Positions 8,123-15,257 of a stretch of DNA of 64,000 bases are shown piece after piece. The number at the start of each line of letters is the position of its first letter. Position 1 is the stretch's first letter. The stretch is taken from assembly GCF_030269485.1 (NCBI RefSeq), contig NZ_BSTL01000002.1:297671-361670 (forward strand), read 5' to 3'. Source of the stretch: Actinoplanes sp. NBRC 103695. GTDB lineage: Bacteria > Actinomycetota > Actinomycetes > Mycobacteriales > Micromonosporaceae. A program made the position numbers and the translations under genes. The notes below the pieces were generated by a model, which did not search any database, was not told the DNA's origin, and saw nothing but the letters and a program-made list of their open reading frames with translations.

Positions 8123-8791
8123 ATGAACAAGGTCCGTAAGGTCACCGCGATCGCGGCCGGCGCCATCGCTGCTCTGGCCGTGGGCGGTGCCGCCCTCGCC
8201 GCAGGCGCCGACGACCCGTCGCCGGAGGCCACCTCGGGGGAGGTGACGATGCTGCCGAACGGGGACGTCGTGGAGCCGTCGCCCACGGAGAGCGCGAGCG
8301 CCTCGGCGAGCCCGAGCCCGAGCGCGAGCACGAGTTCGAGCCCGGGCGCTAGCACGAGTTCGAGCCCGGGCGCGAGCGCGACGGTGGACGACTCGTCGAG
8401 CCGCAACGGCGGCGTGGACGACTCGGCGAGTCCGTCGTCCTCGGCTTCGCCGGGCGCGGGCCCCTCCCGGCGCGCGACGTCGGTCGTCGGCATCAGCGTC
8501 GACCGGGCCAAGGCGATCGCCCTCCGTGCGGCCGGTGGCGGCTGGGTGGAGAGCATCGAGCGGGAGACCGAGCACGGCAGGGCGGCCTGGGACGTCGACG
8601 TCATCGTCGGCGGGGTCGAGCACGACGTCGACGTGGACCAGGCTACCGGCGCGGTCATCCGGCACCGCGTGGACAAGAGCGAAGACAGCGGGCGCGGTCG
8701 TGGTTCGGACGACAGCGGCCGCCACGGCGGCGACGACAAGGGCGGCGACGACCACGGTGGCCGGCACGGTGGGCACGGCTCCGACGACTGA
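8123..8791 (+). CDS. Secreted PepSY-domain protein with Ser/Pro-rich linker
   Basis: The 222-residue product has a signal peptide (AIAAGAIAALAVGGAALAAGA), then a low-complexity Ser/Ala/Pro linker (residues about 50-115). A PepSY domain follows at about 120-190 (ISVDRAKAIALRAAGGGWVESIE, then WDVDVIV and VDVDQATGAVI). The protein ends in a His/Asp/Gly-rich tail (GGDDKGGDDHGGRHGGHGSDD) that could bind divalent metal. PepSY domains are extracytoplasmic modules often controlled by OmpR-type two-component systems, and one lies next to this gene. GGAGG eight bases before the ATG supports the start. A box shared with the two-component promoter lies upstream. Function is unknown; a periplasmic or wall-associated metal- or protease-related role is only inference. 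Confidence 0.88.
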   Translation: MNKVRKVTAIAAGAIAALAVGGAALAAGADDPSPEATSGEVTMLPNGDVVEPSPTESASASASPSPSASTSSSPGASTSSSPGASATVDDSSSRNGGVDDSASPSSSASPGAGPSRRATSVVGISVDRAKAIALRAAGGGWVESIERETEHGRAAWDVDVIVGGVEHDVDVDQATGAVIRHRVDKSEDSGRGRGSDDSGRHGGDDKGGDDHGGRHGGHGSDD

Positions 8792-8812
8792 CCCGGTGCC
8801 ATTCCTTTCCGG

Positions 8813-8845
8813 CTCGGCCGGCTGCCTACGGCAGTCGGCCGGGCC
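8813..8845 (+). terminator. Hairpin after PepSY gene
   Basis: A strong GC hairpin built around CGGCCGGCTGCC-TAC-GGCAGTCGGCCG lies 22 bp after the stop codon. It has no clear T-run but is well placed to end the transcript. Confidence 0.55.
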
Positions 8846-8940
8846 GCCTTCGTGCGTGCCGAACCAGCCGGGCGCGCGGGCGGCGGAAGGCGCGGCGAGT
8901 CAGCGGAGGGCGGGGCCGCGGGGCGGTGCGGTGCGGTGGA

Positions 8941-9099
8941 GTGCCGGGCGGCGGAGCGCGGGGTGGCGGAGGGTGCAGGCGGGTGGGGGAGTGCCGGGCG
9001 GCGGAGCGCGGGGTGGCGGAGGGTGCAGGCGGGTGGGGGAGTGCCGGGCGGCGGAGCGCGGGGTGGCGGAGGGCGCAGGCGGATGGGGGAGTGCGGCGG
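8941..9099. repeat. 50-bp tandem repeat, three units
   Basis: Units begin with GTGCCGGGCG at 8941, 8991 and 9041. The first two are identical over 50 bp, the third differs at two positions, and a short fourth begins at 9091. The array is G-rich on the plus strand with GGGTGG and GGTGGGGG words. It occupies the convergent gap between the PepSY gene and the sensor kinase gene. No gene is convincing in the 470-bp gap. Confidence 0.9.
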
Positions 9100-9199
9100 A
9101 TGCCCGGCCGGGGGGACCGGCCGGGCCGGAACGCGGCATCGGCCTGGACGGAACGCCTGGATCCGTGAGATGGCGGGACTGTGGTGTGCGCGTACTTCT

Positions 9200-9228
9200 A
9201 AAGGAGAGAAACCATGCAGAGAGCGTAA
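9200..9228 (+). other. Orphan ribosome-binding site with a four-codon ORF
   Basis: A near-consensus Shine-Dalgarno, AAAGGAG at 9200-9206, sits seven bases before an ATG at 9214. The frame is Met-Gln-Arg-Ala and then TAA at 9226-9228. This is unusually strong initiation context for nothing. It could be a remnant of a deleted gene, a minimal leader ORF, or chance. It lies 35 bp from the end of the convergent kinase gene. Confidence 0.4.
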
Positions 9229-9263
9229 GCATCACGCAGCGTCAACCCGTCATACCAGAACAG

Positions 9264-10532
9264 CTATACCGCCAGTTCAAGGCGGACCACCGCTCCGCCG
9301 GAGGGGCCCGTGGAGAGGGACAGGGATCCGCCGCTCTCTTCGGCGGCGCGGCGGGCGATGTCCATGCCGAGGCCGGTCGAGCCGCCTCCCGACGAGCCGC
9401 GCCGCATCACCCCGGTGTGCGACGCGGGAAAGCCGGGGCCCTCGTCCGTGACCGTCAGGATCGCGCCTCCGTGGGGTCGGGGCCGCAGGGAGACCTCGAA
9501 CGCCGTGCCGTCGGGGGTGTGCGCGAAGACGTTGCCCAGCAGCGCGTCGAGGGCCGCGGCCAGGTCGTCGGCGGGGACCGATACCAGGAGCGGGGTGGCG
9601 GGCAGGTCGCGGTGGACCTCGCGGTCGGTGTCCTCCGCGAGCACCGCCCAGAAGGCGACGCGCTCGGTGACCACCGTGGTCGCGTCGCAGCCCTCGCGCG
9701 GGCGTTCCGCTCCTCGGCGGCGGGCCTGCTGGATGACCGCCGTGACCGCCCGTTCGATGTCGTCGGCCGCGGTGGACAGGCGGGCCGACTCGTCGGGGTC
9801 GCGCAGGGCCTCGGCCTCCAGGCGCAGCGCGGTCAGGGGGGTGCGCAGGCGGTGTGAGAGGTCGGCGACCTGCTCGCGTTCCTCGCGAAGCAGGTCCTGG
9901 ATGCGGCCGGCCAGGTGGTTGAGGGCGCCGGCCACCTCGCGGACCTCCGGTGGGCCGGCGGGGGCGGCGCGGGCCGTCAGTTCGGCGCGGGCCAGGCGGT
10001 GGGAGACCTCCGAGAGGTCCGAGATGGGGGCGACGAGGGTACGCGCGAGACGGTCCGCCACCAGCAGGCCGAGCAGGACCAGCGCCGCGCCCAGGGCGGC
10101 CAGCGCCAGCCAGGACCGGGTCACGCCGCGGGTCAGCTCGGCGCGGGGCACCACCGCGCGGACCACCGAGGTGCCTTCCGTGCCGAGGACCGGCACGACC
10201 ACCTCGATGCCGGCGGCCGTGTCCACGGTCAGGGAACTGTTGGTGCGTTGCGCCAGCCGCACGGCTTGGCTCGGCCGGACCTGTTCGCCGATGGCCGGTG
10301 CGTTGCCGGGCGGGAAGACGCTCACCGGCAGGCCCTGGTTGTCGACCGCGTTGCGGATCTGGTTGGCGTCGCTGACGCCGATCAGCGGGACGATCGTCTG
10401 GATGATGTCGGTGGCCCGGTTCAGGGCGCGATCCTCGGCGACCTGCCTGACGAGAAGGGCCGCGGGTACGAGGAACGCGATCAGCACGATGACTGTGGTC
10501 GCGGCGACCAACAGGGTCAGCCGCCACCTCAC
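9264..10532 (-). CDS. Two-component sensor histidine kinase
   Basis: The 422-residue membrane kinase starts at GTG 10532, which overlaps the regulator stop (GTGA); the frame extends further but into the regulator gene. Transmembrane helices are at about residues 5-27 and 141-160, flanking an extracytoplasmic sensor of about 110 residues. A HAMP linker follows (about 160-210). The phosphoacceptor is H227 in DLSHRLRTPLTALRLEAEAL. The ATPase domain has an N box (ALLGNVFAHTPDGT), a G1 box (VTDEGPGF) and a G2 box (GSTGLGMDIARR). It forms an operon with the upstream OmpR-type regulator. The stimulus is unknown; neighbouring PepSY and small anchored protein genes are likely outputs. Confidence 0.93.
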   Translation of the reverse strand: MRWRLTLLVAATTVIVLIAFLVPAALLVRQVAEDRALNRATDIIQTIVPLIGVSDANQIRNAVDNQGLPVSVFPPGNAPAIGEQVRPSQAVRLAQRTNSSLTVDTAAGIEVVVPVLGTEGTSVVRAVVPRAELTRGVTRSWLALAALGAALVLLGLLVADRLARTLVAPISDLSEVSHRLARAELTARAAPAGPPEVREVAGALNHLAGRIQDLLREEREQVADLSHRLRTPLTALRLEAEALRDPDESARLSTAADDIERAVTAVIQQARRRGAERPREGCDATTVVTERVAFWAVLAEDTDREVHRDLPATPLLVSVPADDLAAALDALLGNVFAHTPDGTAFEVSLRPRPHGGAILTVTDEGPGFPASHTGVMRRGSSGGGSTGLGMDIARRAAEESGGSLSLSTGPSGGAVVRLELAV

Positions 10533-11215
10533 GACGGCTCGCTCAGCCGGATCCCGACGCCGCGCACCGTGTGCAGGTAACGCTGCTCCTGCGCGGTTTC
10601 GCCGAGCTTGCGGCGCAACCAGGACAGGTGCACGTCGACCGTTTTGTCCGCGCCGCCGTAGGGCACCTGCCACACCTCGCTGAGCAGTTCCCGCTTCGTG
10701 ACCACCTGACCCGCGCGTGCCGCCAGGTGGTGCAGCAGGTCGAACTCTCGTGGCGTCAGATCGAGGTCCGTGCCGTCCAGGTTCGCGGTGCGGGCGCCGG
10801 GGTCGATGCGCAGGCCGCCGACCGTGATCACGGCCGGTTCCGTGCGCTCGCCGGCCGGGCCGCGCCGCAGCACCGCGCGGACCCGGGCGTCCAGTTGCGC
10901 CGCCGTGAACGGTTTCACCACGTAGTCGTCGGCGCCCGCGTCGAGCACCTTCACGATCTCCGCCTCGTCGTCGCGGGCCGTCGCCACGATCACCGGGACG
11001 GTGCTGACCGCGCGGAGCATGCGCAGCAGTTCCTTGCCGTCCAGGTCGGGCAGGCCCAGGTCGAGGACCACCAGGTCGGGGCGTTCCGCCAGGGCGGCCT
11101 GCAGACCGTCCATCGCGGTGCTCGAGGAGGCGACGGCATGGCCTCGGTCGCGCAGGGAGCGGAGCAGATTGGTACGGATGGCAGCGTCGTCCTCGATGAG
11201 CAGCAGGTGGGCCAC
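10529..11215 (-). CDS. OmpR/PhoB-family response regulator
   Basis: The 228-residue protein has an N-terminal receiver domain with acidic pocket E8-D9-D10, phospho-acceptor D52 (VVLDLGLPD) and conserved K103 (VVKPF). A C-terminal winged helix follows at about 130-226 (LTPREFDLLHHLAARAGQVV, then DVHLSWLRRKLGE). It is translationally coupled to the downstream kinase. A CTTTACCTTGTCTTAG direct-repeat box lies 40 bp upstream of its start and resembles a box before the PepSY gene, suggesting autoregulation and control of both outputs. Family assignment is firm; physiological role is not. Confidence 0.95.
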   Translation of the reverse strand: MAHLLLIEDDAAIRTNLLRSLRDRGHAVASSSTAMDGLQAALAERPDLVVLDLGLPDLDGKELLRMLRAVSTVPVIVATARDDEAEIVKVLDAGADDYVVKPFTAAQLDARVRAVLRRGPAGERTEPAVITVGGLRIDPGARTANLDGTDLDLTPREFDLLHHLAARAGQVVTKRELLSEVWQVPYGGADKTVDVHLSWLRRKLGETAQEQRYLHTVRGVGIRLSEPS

Positions 11216-11254
11216 GGCTGCACGCTATCGGCTGCCGCCTCGGCCGACGCGCTT

Positions 11255-11270
11255 CTTTACCTTGTCTTAG
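11255..11270. promoter_or_regulatory. Direct-repeat box between regulator and anchored protein gene
   Basis: CTTTACCTTGTCTTAG lies in the 100-bp divergent gap between the response-regulator gene and the membrane-anchored protein gene. It shares 12 of 16 bases with the box at 8030-8045, and both have half-sites 11 bp apart. A further CTTA occurs at 11288-11291. It is a candidate binding site for the OmpR-type regulator. Confidence 0.55.
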
Positions 11271-11317
11271 GGCGGGCGGGGCACAGTCTTATCGTCCGGC
11301 CGGGCATAGTCGGTTCC

Positions 11318-11785
11318 ATGACGACACAGCGACTGATCATCGCCGCGGGCTGGCTGGCCGCGGCCGTGCTGGCCGTGCTGGTGGGTGTCATCGCGGTCAG
11401 TGTCATCGGGGACGGGCTGACCGGGTCGGCGGGTCGGCCGCTCGCCGAGTCGGAGGTGGCCCGCAGGCTCGCCGCCGCCCCGGAGGAGTCGACGACGCCG
11501 GCGCCCCCCGAGCCGTCGCCTAGGTCACAGCGGGACACCGAGACGAAGAGGACTCCCGGCGGGACCGTCGTGGCCGATTGTGTCGACGGGGCGCCCGAGA
11601 TCGTGTCGATGTCGCCGGCGCAGGGCTTCAACGTGCACGAGTGGGACCGCGGGCCGCAGCGGGGCGACAGCGCGGAGGGCGAGTTCCGCGGCCAGAGCAA
11701 CAACCACGACCGGGTCAAGGTGCACGTCCGCTGCGGCGGCGACACACCGGACGTCGAGGTCGAGCACGAGAACCGCGACGACTGA
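11318..11785 (+). CDS. Membrane-anchored small protein of unknown function
   Basis: I do not recognise this family. The 155-residue product has one N-terminal transmembrane or signal-anchor helix (residues about 5-32, LIIAAGWLAAAVLAVLVGVI), a Pro/Ser/Thr linker and a soluble domain with two cysteines (VADCVDGAPEIV and VHVRCGGDTPDVEVE). The cysteines could form a disulphide outside the membrane. It is divergent from the two-component genes and shares their putative operator region, so it may be a regulon member or an accessory sensor. It ends 12 bp before the second MocR gene. Confidence 0.75.
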   Translation: MTTQRLIIAAGWLAAAVLAVLVGVIAVSVIGDGLTGSAGRPLAESEVARRLAAAPEESTTPAPPEPSPRSQRDTETKRTPGGTVVADCVDGAPEIVSMSPAQGFNVHEWDRGPQRGDSAEGEFRGQSNNHDRVKVHVRCGGDTPDVEVEHENRDD

Positions 11786-11796
11786 ACAATGGCCGG

Positions 11797-13200
11797 GTGG
11801 ATCTGGTCATCAGCTTGGACGGCGCGGAGAAGTCCGTCGCGGTGTACCGGGCGTTGCGGGCGGCGATCGAGGACGGGCGGCTGCCCGCGGGGCATCGGCT
11901 GCCGGCCAGCCGGGTGTACGCCGCCGAGCTGGGTGTGGCGCGGGGGAGTGTGGCGGCGGCGTACGAGCGGCTGGTCGCCGAGGGCTATCTGACCGCCCGG
12001 GTGGGCCGGGGCACGTTCGTGGCGCCGGTGCGCACCGGGTCGAAACCCCGCCGGGTGGTCGACGACCCGTTGCGCCCGCGGGCCGGCTGGGATCTGCGGC
12101 CGCTGCCGGTGAGCTCGTCCGACTCCAAACCCCGCTACGACTTCCGTACCGGCATCCCGGACGCCGAGCTGTTCCCGTTCGACACGTGGCGGCGGTTGGT
12201 CGCTGCGGAGGTGCGGCTGCGGGCCAACAGCCCCGGCACGTACGCGGACCCGGCCGGCCATCCCGCCCTGCGCGCCGCGATCGCCCGCTATCTGGGTGTG
12301 GCCCGGTCGATCCGGGTGACGCCGGACGACGTGCTGGTCACCAACGGCACCCAGCAGGCGCTCGACCTGATCGCCCGGGTGCTGCTCCGGCCCGGTGATG
12401 TGGTGGCCGTGGAGGAGCCGGGCTATCCGCCGGCGCGGCGGCTGTTCGGCTCGCTGGGCGCGCGGGTCTGCGGGGTGCCGGTGGACGCCGAGGGCCTGGT
12501 GGTGGACGAGTTGCCGGGCAACGCGCGCCTGGTCTACGCCACGCCGTCGCACCAGTTCCCGCTGGGCCGGCCGATGAGCCTGGCCCGCCGGCACGCGTTG
12601 CTCGACTGGGCACGGCGGCGGCCGGCGGCGATCGTGGAGGACGACTACGACTCCGAGTTCCGTTTCAGTTCAAGACCTTTGGAGCCGCTGTACGGGCTGG
12701 GCCCGGGCCGCGTCCTCTACGCCGGCACCTTCTCCAAGTCGATGCTGCCGACCGTGCGGACCGGGTTCGTGCTGATGCCGCCGTCGTTGCGCGAGGCGCT
12801 CGTGGCGGCCCGCCAGGTGACCGACGGTTTCGGGCAGGCCGCGGTCCAGGCGGCGCTGGCCCGGTTCATCGACGACGGCGAGCTCGCCAAGCACGTGCGG
12901 CGGGCGACCCGGGCGTACGCGGCACGGCACGCGGCGATCGTCGCGCGGCTGTCCGGGATCCCGGCCCTGGACGTGGTGCCGTCCGCCGCCGGCCTGCACG
13001 TCACCGCCCTGCTGCGGGAGGGCGACTCGGCCGGCGTGGTCGCGGCGGCGGCCCGGGCCGGGGTGGCCCTGGACGATCTGGGCGGCTACTCGGCGACCCC
13101 GATGGCCGGTTTCGTGTTCGGGTTCGGCGCGATGGATCCGGCGCTGATCGACGAGGGGCTGGAGGTCTTCGCGGCGACGCTGCGGGACCGGATCCGCTGA
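11797..13200 (+). CDS. MocR/PdxR-type GntR-family regulator with aminotransferase domain
   Basis: The 467-residue protein has an N-terminal GntR winged helix (about residues 15-75; LGVARGSVAAAYERLVAEGY) and an aminotransferase-like domain. Landmarks are the TNGTQQALDLIARVL helix, the VEDDYDSEF strand and the PLP lysine K314 in YAGTFSKSMLPTVRTGF. GTG 11797 is the best start, though no strong ribosome site precedes it. The convergent neighbour is a YjeH-like amino-acid exporter whose promoter carries repeated GGGCCAAT boxes, so this regulator may control export. A 30-bp tandem triplication starts within its last ten codons. PdxR-like control of vitamin B6 genes is an alternative, but no pdx gene is present. 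Confidence 0.88.
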   Translation: MDLVISLDGAEKSVAVYRALRAAIEDGRLPAGHRLPASRVYAAELGVARGSVAAAYERLVAEGYLTARVGRGTFVAPVRTGSKPRRVVDDPLRPRAGWDLRPLPVSSSDSKPRYDFRTGIPDAELFPFDTWRRLVAAEVRLRANSPGTYADPAGHPALRAAIARYLGVARSIRVTPDDVLVTNGTQQALDLIARVLLRPGDVVAVEEPGYPPARRLFGSLGARVCGVPVDAEGLVVDELPGNARLVYATPSHQFPLGRPMSLARRHALLDWARRRPAAIVEDDYDSEFRFSSRPLEPLYGLGPGRVLYAGTFSKSMLPTVRTGFVLMPPSLREALVAARQVTDGFGQAAVQAALARFIDDGELAKHVRRATRAYAARHAAIVARLSGIPALDVVPSAAGLHVTALLREGDSAGVVAAAARAGVALDDLGGYSATPMAGFVFGFGAMDPALIDEGLEVFAATLRDRIR

Positions 13201-14438
13201 GACGCGACGCTGCGGGACCGGATCCGCTGAGACGCGACGCTGCGGGACCGCATCCCCTGGTAGAGGATCGCGGCCGCGGCGATGACCAGGCTCAGCAGGG
13301 CGGGCAGGCCGTTCAGCCAGAGCAGCCCGAGCACCGCGACGAACGCGAACCCGGCCACCACCCGCGACCACCCGCGCGGCAGGAGCTTGACCGCGGCGGC
13401 CGTGCCCAGCACGTACACCAGGGTGAAGCATCCGGTGACCAGCAACATCATCGTGTGCAGGGGGAACGGCAGGAACACCGACACACAGCCGCCGAGCATC
13501 ACCACGGCCAGTGACCGCCGGACCGTGCCCGTCAGGGGAGCGGGCAGGGCGCGGTCGCGGGCCAGCGCCACCCCGAGCCGCGACGCGCCGGCCATGTACG
13601 CGTTGATCGCACCGATCGTGAGCAGCACCGCCACCACCGCGGTCAGCGCCCGCACCGGCCCGCCGACCCCGATCGCCAGCAGGTCGGCCAGCGGCGCCGA
13701 GCTCGAGCCGAGCGCCGGTCCGAGCACCAGCACGCTGGTCACCGCGATCGCCAGGTAGAGCAGCCCCACCACGGCCACCGCGATCATCGTGGCCCGGGGC
13801 ACGTCCCGCCGCGGGTTCCGGTAGTCGGCGGACAGCGACGACACCGCCTCCCACCCGGCGAAGCCCCAGATCAGCACGGCCGCCGCCGCGCCCACCCCGG
13901 CCCAGCCGTGCGGGGCGAACGGACGCAGGTTCGCCAGCGTGGCGTGCGGCAGCGCGGTGGCCACCGTGATCACCAGCAGGATGGCCAGCACGCCGGCGAG
14001 GATCAGCTGGGCTCGCCCGGAGACCCGCAGGCCGAACCAGTTCATCACGAACACCACGGCCATCATCAGGAAGAACGTGCCGAGGACGGTTGTCCGGCCG
14101 CCGCCGATGACGTCCGCGACGTACCCACCGGCGAACGCCGCCGCGGCCGGGGCGCCCAGCGGAACCGCGAAGTAGAAGATCCACCCGACCGCGGCCGAGG
14201 CGCGCGGGCCGAAGGCCAGCCGGACGTACGTGGAGACCCCGCCGCCGTCCGGGTGCCGCGCGCCCAGCGCGGCGAACGTCCAGGCCAGCGGCGCGGACAG
14301 CAGGATCAGCGCGACCCAGGCGAGCAGCGAGGCCGGTCCGGCGACGTCGGCGGCGAGCGCGGGCATCGAGATGACGCCGGTGCCGAGGACGGCGCCGGCC
14401 GACAGCGCGGTGCCCTGCGGGACGGTCAGTTTGCTCAT
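13086..14438 (-). CDS. APC-family amino-acid exporter, YjeH-like, with antisense-overlap C-terminus
   Basis: The first roughly 390 residues match the APC superfamily, closest in style to YjeH, which exports neutral amino acids such as methionine and branched-chain residues. About ten to eleven membrane helices are visible, with the helix-1 break LGTGVISMPALA, then GWIFYFAVPLGAPAA and GAINAYMAGASRLGVALARD. After LSLVIAAAAILYQG the frame continues through three copies of a ten-residue repeat (RIRSRSVASQ-like) and a further tail, reading antisense into the 3' end of the convergent MocR gene for 115 bp. This extension comes from a 30-bp DNA triplication and is probably not functional. The promoter carries GGGCCAAT boxes. 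Confidence 0.85.
   Translation of the reverse strand: MSKLTVPQGTALSAGAVLGTGVISMPALAADVAGPASLLAWVALILLSAPLAWTFAALGARHPDGGGVSTYVRLAFGPRASAAVGWIFYFAVPLGAPAAAAFAGGYVADVIGGGRTTVLGTFFLMMAVVFVMNWFGLRVSGRAQLILAGVLAILLVITVATALPHATLANLRPFAPHGWAGVGAAAAVLIWGFAGWEAVSSLSADYRNPRRDVPRATMIAVAVVGLLYLAIAVTSVLVLGPALGSSSAPLADLLAIGVGGPVRALTAVVAVLLTIGAINAYMAGASRLGVALARDRALPAPLTGTVRRSLAVVMLGGCVSVFLPFPLHTMMLLVTGCFTLVYVLGTAAAVKLLPRGWSRVVAGFAFVAVLGLLWLNGLPALLSLVIAAAAILYQGMRSRSVASQRIRSRSVASQRIRSRSVAAKTSSPSSISAGSIAPNPNTKPAIGVAE
13171..13260. repeat. 30-bp tandem triplication at a convergent gene junction
   Basis: Three 30-bp units (13171-13200, 13201-13230, 13231-13260) repeat the last codons and stop of the MocR gene. 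Units 1 and 2 differ at a couple of bases and unit 3 degenerates at its end. On the other strand the unit reads as a ten-residue repeat in the exporter C-terminus without a stop, so the duplication probably lengthened that protein. Confidence 0.92.
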
Positions 14439-14457
14439 GGATCGACCCTAGGAGCGA

Positions 14458-14504
14458 ATTGGCTTCATGATCGGGCCAATCAAGCCCGATCTCGTTGGGC
14501 CAAT
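14458..14504. promoter_or_regulatory. GCCAAT boxes upstream of the amino-acid exporter
   Basis: ATTGGC at 14458-14463 faces GGGCCAAT at 14473-14480, and GGGCCAAT repeats at 14497-14504, a 24-bp period. The core matches the GCCAAT palindromes of the first MocR locus. With a MocR gene as convergent neighbour of the exporter, these are likely operator half-sites. Assignment is inferred. Confidence 0.5.
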
Positions 14505-14505
14505 G

Positions 14506-15138
14506 TCAGATGCCGGAGGACGCCGTCCGCAGCCTCGCCTCGATCTCGGGCGCCGCCTCGATCTCGACCCGGGTGGCCCGCTGGCGGCCGGAGAAGAACA
14601 GCACGAATTCTCCCGGTTCGGCGGTCAGCGTGGCCTGTGCCGGCCCGTCGCCGCCGAGGGCCGCCTCGCCCAGGCCGGGCGCCCGCAGCACCACCGGGAT
14701 CTTCAGCTTGCGCAGGGTCATCCGGGCGCCGAACTTGGCCAGCCGCCACAGCGCCGTCCGCTCGCCCTCGTCGAGGTCGCGCGGCTCCCAGGTCTCGCCG
14801 CCCCGGCGGACGTCCTCGAGGTGGATGAAGAACTCGCCGTGGTTGGCCAACTCGTTCACCAGCCGGTTGCTGACCGGGCTCCACCACGGCGGGCGGCGCA
14901 CCTCGGCGACCACCTTGTCGTACGACTCGGCCGCCTTCTGCTTGCGCACGTGTTCGCCGTGCCCGGCCAGCGGCGCCACGATCAGGCCCAGGCTCGCGTC
15001 CGGACGGCGGTCGCGGACGACCAGGTGAGCGGCGAGATCACGAGTTGACCAGCCGGTGCAGAGCGTGGGCGCGTCCGGCCCGGTCTCCAGCAGCAGGTCG
15101 GCCAGGCGGGCGCGCTCGAGGCGGGCGTATGCGGTCAC
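14506..15138 (-). CDS. TIGR03085-family protein (mycothiol/maleylpyruvate-isomerase-like DinB fold)
   Basis: The 210-residue product has the family's N-terminal pattern LERARLADLLLETGPDAPTLC, GWSTRDLAAHLVVRDRRPD and LANHGEFFIHLEDVRR. The spaced histidines (AAHL, NHGEFFIHLEDVRR) probably ligate metal as in DinB/MDMPI-like proteins, some of which use mycothiol. Substrate is unknown. GTG 15138 is preferred because family members begin near this helix; the frame extends to 15183. The gene lies between the exporter promoter and the divergent ABC exporter genes, without an obvious operon partner. Confidence 0.85.
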   Translation of the reverse strand: MTAYARLERARLADLLLETGPDAPTLCTGWSTRDLAAHLVVRDRRPDASLGLIVAPLAGHGEHVRKQKAAESYDKVVAEVRRPPWWSPVSNRLVNELANHGEFFIHLEDVRRGGETWEPRDLDEGERTALWRLAKFGARMTLRKLKIPVVLRAPGLGEAALGGDGPAQATLTAEPGEFVLFFSGRQRATRVEIEAAPEIEARLRTASSGI

Positions 15139-15257
15139 CCCGTGATCGTATGGCCACTCATTGACGAGTGTGTCGGCGGCCACAAGTTATTAGGTGTGAA
15201 CACAGGTCCCCGGTTGGGCAGGATGGAGACGGTAAGGAGCAGTCCTGATCAACGGGG

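Noticed and set aside
5612..8791. 1059-residue plus-strand frame running into the PepSY gene
   Set aside because: Most of it is antisense to fadD. Only the last 222 residues, after a GGAGG ribosome site at 8111, are real.
13171..14438. Frameshift or pseudogene call for the amino-acid exporter
   Set aside because: All membrane helices are intact. The odd C-terminus comes from an in-frame 30-bp repeat and not from a disrupted core.
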